62,324 nt of DNA from Bacteroidales bacterium (GTDB lineage Bacteria; Bacteroidota; Bacteroidia; Bacteroidales; JAFGHD01): contig JAFGME010000114.1 of NCBI GenBank assembly GCA_016927695.1, positions 1 through 62,324 of the forward strand, read 5' to 3'. Within the stretch, counting starts at the first letter, position 1; each line of letters begins with the position of its first letter. A program made the translations under genes and the position numbers. Positions 59,197 to 62,324 of the stretch are shown here, piece after piece. Under the pieces are notes generated by a model. It worked only from the letters and a program-made list of their open reading frames with translations. It ran no database searches and was not told the DNA's origin.

Positions 59197-61908
59197 TTAG
59201 TTGGGCACCTGGCTGCCGCTGCCACTGTTGGGTTCCCAGACCTCTACCTTATCCGGGTTGTTGGCCTGGCCGTCTAAATTGAAGTCGCCGAAGAGATAAC
59301 CGGCGTTTCCTGCGTCCACAGTCCAGACATCCACTTTGTCGGGATTGCCGACCTGTCCGTCGGAGTCGCCGTCACCGCCCATCATGCCCCAGATGCCCGG
59401 GGCCAGTTCTTCGTAACCAAGTACGCCACCATACACCTGAGCGGAGGATGTGGAAAAGTCATAAGAATAAACTCCCCCTGCTTCGGGTAATGGGTTGGCT
59501 GACATCACAGCCAGGTGGTTGCGGTGCCAGATCACTGCGAAGAGGTTATTGGCAATGGTAATGCCGAACTCAGGCAGGCTGCTGCCATCAAGGCCCACAA
59601 TGCTTCCGTCGGCAAGCAGGAAGCAGGCCTGACGTGCAACGGTTGTTGCGGGCGTTGCAGAGGCTGCATCTGCTGCATCGCGCAGATCGATCAAAACCCA
59701 GTCGATGACATTCGGGTTGGGAATGGCTGCAACGTTCTCCGTACCTGTGTAATTCCAGGGAGCGGCGTTGTAGGGTTGGGTCAGAGGCAGGAAGCCCGCT
59801 CCATACAGATCGGGATCCATGGTTGAACCGTTGAAAGGCCCTTCAAGGAACACTTTGATATCAAGGGAAATAGAAGCTGAGCCTCCCAGGTTGACCAGTG
59901 AGATGAACCTTCCCTGGATACCGGATACTTTGGTGGAAATAAGTGCATTGTTTCTGTCGATCTCATAAACCCCGGTGCCGTTTGTTGTCAGTATGTTCTG
60001 ATTCGGCAGTTCATAAACACCCCTGTTCCCGGTGATGATGTCGTAAATGCCAACCAGGGCGCCGTTGGTCTGGTATTCATGCACGCCCTGAGGTGTGCTG
60101 AAACACCCGGCAAGTATGTTTCCATTAGAAGCTATTCCAAGTTGTTCGGGAAAATTAACATTGCTGGTGATGATCTCAATAAAGTTTCCGGCATTGTCAT
60201 ATCGTTTGATATGATCCGGGTTCTCAATATCGGCCACCAGGTAATCGTCGGTGGGTTGCCTGTATATTACGTCAAAGGCATCCACTCCGGAAATAAAAAC
60301 CCCGACAAAATTCCCGTTCAGGTCATATTCGACCACGGTTTTCTGGTTCACGCAGGGAGAGCCCGTACCCACGGAAACCAGCAGGTGCCCGTTTGGTTTC
60401 AGGCAAATCCCCCGGATGTTGTTGATCTCAACGGGGTTGGCGCCTCCTGCAGGGGCAAAAACGCCGACATAATTGCCGCTGAAGTCAAATTCCTGCACCA
60501 CATCGCCAACCTGGTCGGAAACCAGTATCCCTGTGCCGTCGTGGTTCAGGATGGCCTGGATGGGGGTTGAGAGGTAAGCATTGGTTGGGATAAAATCCGG
60601 ATCAATAAGATCGCCGGTTACCGGATCAAAGGCCATGACCCTGTCGCCTGTACTCTCAGGCATCAGGAGAATCTGGCCCGAGACAGCCTGCACAATGACC
60701 GTTTCACAATCGTTGGCAGGCTCTTCATCGCCTACAAGGTCGGTACAGGCAGTAATTTCAAACGGCCCGGTCCCGGAAAGGTCGATGGTTTGGGAGAAAG
60801 TGTATGAGGCTGTGGTTCCGAAGGCAACAGGACCGGCCACTGTACCCGTATAAACCTGGCTGTCGAATTCAAAATGGACCGGTATGTCCGACTGGCTGTT
60901 CATTCCATAATTGAAAACTTCAATGGTGACCTGTTCAGATGAAGTGAGGGGGCCCGAAACCGGGGAAGTGATTGCCGTTACACCAACATCGTTAACACCG
61001 GGAGGGCCTGTTTCCAGGCCAAAGACCATATCGAGTGCTGTTCCCTGAATTAATCCGCCAAGAACCCATTTTCCAGGGACAAGACCAGCCGTAAAGAAGG
61101 CGCCGCCGGCAGTCTGGGCTGTAAGGCCGGTAAGGACCGGAACCAGGTAAGTGGTACCGGTCAGGGTGTTGGCGCTGTAATTCCACTCAAAAAAGGTGGT
61201 GGTCTGGTTGGTGGGGCCGCTCTGGTCGAAAATCCAGATTTTATCGTTAATTTCATCATAAGCCATACCGTAAACAGCCGTAACACCCGGATTAGGCACC
61301 ATGGTCATACCCGATCCGTCAGGAAAAAACTTGTAGAATGCATTTCCAAAATCGCCGGTGTAAAACATACCTTCCGAAGGCACCCATGCCAGGGCGCGTA
61401 TCACTGCCGGACCGCCAAAAGGTTGTGTAAAGAGGGTGGTTACCCCGCCCGTAGCCGGGTCGATCCTGTAGAAACCGTTGTCATCCCCTGCATAAAGAAA
61501 GGCGCCGTCCCATGCGAGATCGCGCATTCCCCAGGCTGAAGTTGTGCCCTGGTTGTAAGCAGCAATGAAATTCCCGTTGATGTCCCATTTGAAAATCTGG
61601 TTGCCTCCCGGTGATACAAGTCCGCGGGATGTGGTCCAGAAATATGTTCCGTCAAACTCAGCGCCCAGACTGCCCGTTTCGCCGTGAGCTGTCTGCGCGT
61701 CAAATTCAAACAGTATGTCGCCTACGGCTTCAGGGAAGCCATGTTTCAGGCGCGTCAATACTTCCGGTGTGTCCTCCGTCGCCGTCAGAGAGGTTTCATC
61801 ATTCACCGCTCCGACCATCTCCTCCATCTCAGAGGTCGTCTGGCTGAATACATTTCCTGACATGGCTATCGCAGCCGTCAGGAGAAACAAAAGTCTGAAT
61901 GTTTTCAT
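59197..61908 (-). CDS. Propeller surface protein with CARDB domain and EF-hand C-terminal module
   Basis: A 903-residue exported protein with a signal peptide ending near N-V-F-S-Q (about 23). Residues about 60-290 are a beta-propeller-like region closely parallel to the N-terminus of the 1655-residue protein (D-L-A-W-D-G-A-F-L-Y-A-G, R-A-L-A-W-V-P, G-M-A-Y-D-E). A CARDB-like domain follows (about 310-405), then a second NHL/SMP-30-like propeller (about 410-670; D-Y-L-V-A-D-I, G-N-I-L-A-G-C). Residues 682-903 are the shared C-terminal module with two EF-hand loops, ending S-G-S-G-S-Q-V-P-N. No enzyme motif was seen. It has its own strong promoter and is monocistronic. A surface recognition or adhesion role is inferred. 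Confidence 0.87.
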   Translation of the reverse strand: MKTFRLLFLLTAAIAMSGNVFSQTTSEMEEMVGAVNDETSLTATEDTPEVLTRLKHGFPEAVGDILFEFDAQTAHGETGSLGAEFDGTYFWTTSRGLVSPGGNQIFKWDINGNFIAAYNQGTTSAWGMRDLAWDGAFLYAGDDNGFYRIDPATGGVTTLFTQPFGGPAVIRALAWVPSEGMFYTGDFGNAFYKFFPDGSGMTMVPNPGVTAVYGMAYDEINDKIWIFDQSGPTNQTTTFFEWNYSANTLTGTTYLVPVLTGLTAQTAGGAFFTAGLVPGKWVLGGLIQGTALDMVFGLETGPPGVNDVGVTAITSPVSGPLTSSEQVTIEVFNYGMNSQSDIPVHFEFDSQVYTGTVAGPVAFGTTASYTFSQTIDLSGTGPFEITACTDLVGDEEPANDCETVIVQAVSGQILLMPESTGDRVMAFDPVTGDLIDPDFIPTNAYLSTPIQAILNHDGTGILVSDQVGDVVQEFDFSGNYVGVFAPAGGANPVEINNIRGICLKPNGHLLVSVGTGSPCVNQKTVVEYDLNGNFVGVFISGVDAFDVIYRQPTDDYLVADIENPDHIKRYDNAGNFIEIITSNVNFPEQLGIASNGNILAGCFSTPQGVHEYQTNGALVGIYDIITGNRGVYELPNQNILTTNGTGVYEIDRNNALISTKVSGIQGRFISLVNLGGSASISLDIKVFLEGPFNGSTMDPDLYGAGFLPLTQPYNAAPWNYTGTENVAAIPNPNVIDWVLIDLRDAADAASATPATTVARQACFLLADGSIVGLDGSSLPEFGITIANNLFAVIWHRNHLAVMSANPLPEAGGVYSYDFSTSSAQVYGGVLGYEELAPGIWGMMGGDGDSDGQVGNPDKVDVWTVDAGNAGYLFGDFNLDGQANNPDKVEVWEPNSGSGSQVPN

Positions 61909-61958
61909 AATTCTTTAAATTAAATGATACAGTTGATAATAATATTTCCATTGAACTT

Positions 61959-61988
61959 CAAAGGTACGAAAAAAAGATTTATTACAAA
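61959..61988 (-). promoter_or_regulatory. Promoter of the propeller surface protein gene
   Basis: On the minus strand TTTG (61985-61988), 18 bases, then TACCTTTG (61959-61966), both perfect matches to the Bacteroidota consensus. The leader to the ATG at 61908 would be about 45 bases. Confidence 0.65.
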
Positions 61989-62120
61989 GCATCGGCAAAA
62001 TGATGCCGCTGCTGAATGGGTTTGCGAAGGAAGCGGCGCTGGATGTAAAAACCAGATTACAGGGAGGGATACGACATACTTTTACTCCGTTTAAATCCCA
62101 ACCGGAAATCATTGAGTTTG

Positions 62121-62324
62121 TTATTTCATTACGATCATCTCTTTTGTACCAATTTTCTCCCCATTCACTTCAAGCGTGTAGTAATATAACCCGTCTTTCC
62201 ATTGTGGATTGGAAAATCCGACCCTATAACTTCCTTCCAAAGTACCCAGGTTGATTTCATCCGTCTTCACTCCCAGGGTGTTGAATATCCTGATCACGGC
62301 ATGTGATTTTTTGGCAATGAATAT
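62121..62324 (-). CDS. C-terminal end of a secreted protein with T9SS type A sorting domain (cut by window edge)
   Basis: The last 67 codons of a minus-strand gene that continues past the right edge; stop TAA at 62121-62123. The residues fit the T9SS type A domain: V-I-R-I-F-N-T-L-G strand, G-L-Y-Y-Y-T-L-E-V-N-G-E segment and a final G-T-K-E-M-I-V-M-K. The identity of the exported protein cannot be told from this window. It is a useful contrast to the neighbouring 903-residue protein, which uses the other type of C-terminus. Confidence 0.8.
   Translation of the reverse strand: MFIAKKSHAVIRIFNTLGVKTDEINLGTLEGSYRVGFSNPQWKDGLYYYTLEVNGEKIGTKEMIVMK

Noticed and set aside
1-62324. tRNA, rRNA, riboswitch or phage genes
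   Set aside because: I looked for cloverleaf-like, rRNA-like and common riboswitch-like sequence in the intergenic gaps and saw none; a covariance-model scan would be needed to exclude small RNAs.

Overview
The window comes from a member of the Bacteroidota, most likely a Bacteroidales-type free-living or anaerobic lineage. The evidence is a set of type IX secretion system (T9SS) genes (two PorU-type sortases, a PorP/SprF protein, GldJ), several secreted proteins or fragments with T9SS type A C-terminal domains, a lipidated TamA homologue (TamL) next to TamB, a periplasmic-propeller sensor kinase with a LytTR regulator, and several promoters of the Bacteroidota form TTTG-N17-21-TAnnTTTG. No rRNA, tRNA, CRISPR array or intact prophage was seen. 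Genus cannot be assigned from the sequence alone.

Layout. 1-1.2 kb is a scrapyard: a collapsed HEPN/nucleotidyltransferase pair, an IS1182-type transposase remnant and an orphan T9SS sorting domain. 1.2-7.0 kb holds a 1655-residue modular surface protein behind a beta-helix protein. 7.4-11.5 kb is a two-component system. 11.7-14.5 kb has an AraC regulator with a CxxC motif, a B12-binding radical SAM enzyme, a cupin and a tiny basic protein. 14.5-21.7 kb is tamB-tamL. 22-26.2 kb has an RluA-type pseudouridine synthase, an SxtJ/DUF5989/carbamoyltransferase cassette and mscL. 26.2-36.6 kb is the T9SS block: two tandem porU genes, a PorP/SprF protein and gldJ, followed by murF and anmK. 39-44 kb has nhaD, then exbB-exbD-tonB-folC. 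44-49.4 kb has a tricorn-like S41 protease and three proteins of unknown function. 49.7-52.7 kb is a third PorU/gingipain-like protein whose catalytic Cys is Ser. 52.8-57.1 kb is a multidomain M14 carboxypeptidase. 57.1-59.2 kb is a small mobile region with an AAA/DUF4143 protein, hairpins, and a RAYT gene interrupted by its own kind of REP element. 59.2-61.9 kb is a second propeller surface protein, and the right edge cuts a gene ending in a T9SS domain.

How it fits together. Three large exported proteins (at 1.2, 52.8 and 59.2 kb) lack the usual T9SS terminus. They share instead a C-terminal module of about 220 residues that contains two dockerin-like EF-hand loops and ends at or next to Q-V-P. 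They are encoded around a T9SS sortase block, so the module may be an alternative display or anchoring signal. That is an inference, and it is the most interesting lead in the window. The second lead is the RAYT gene, in which a REP hairpin has replaced the segment expected to carry the catalytic HUH motif while leaving the reading frame open.
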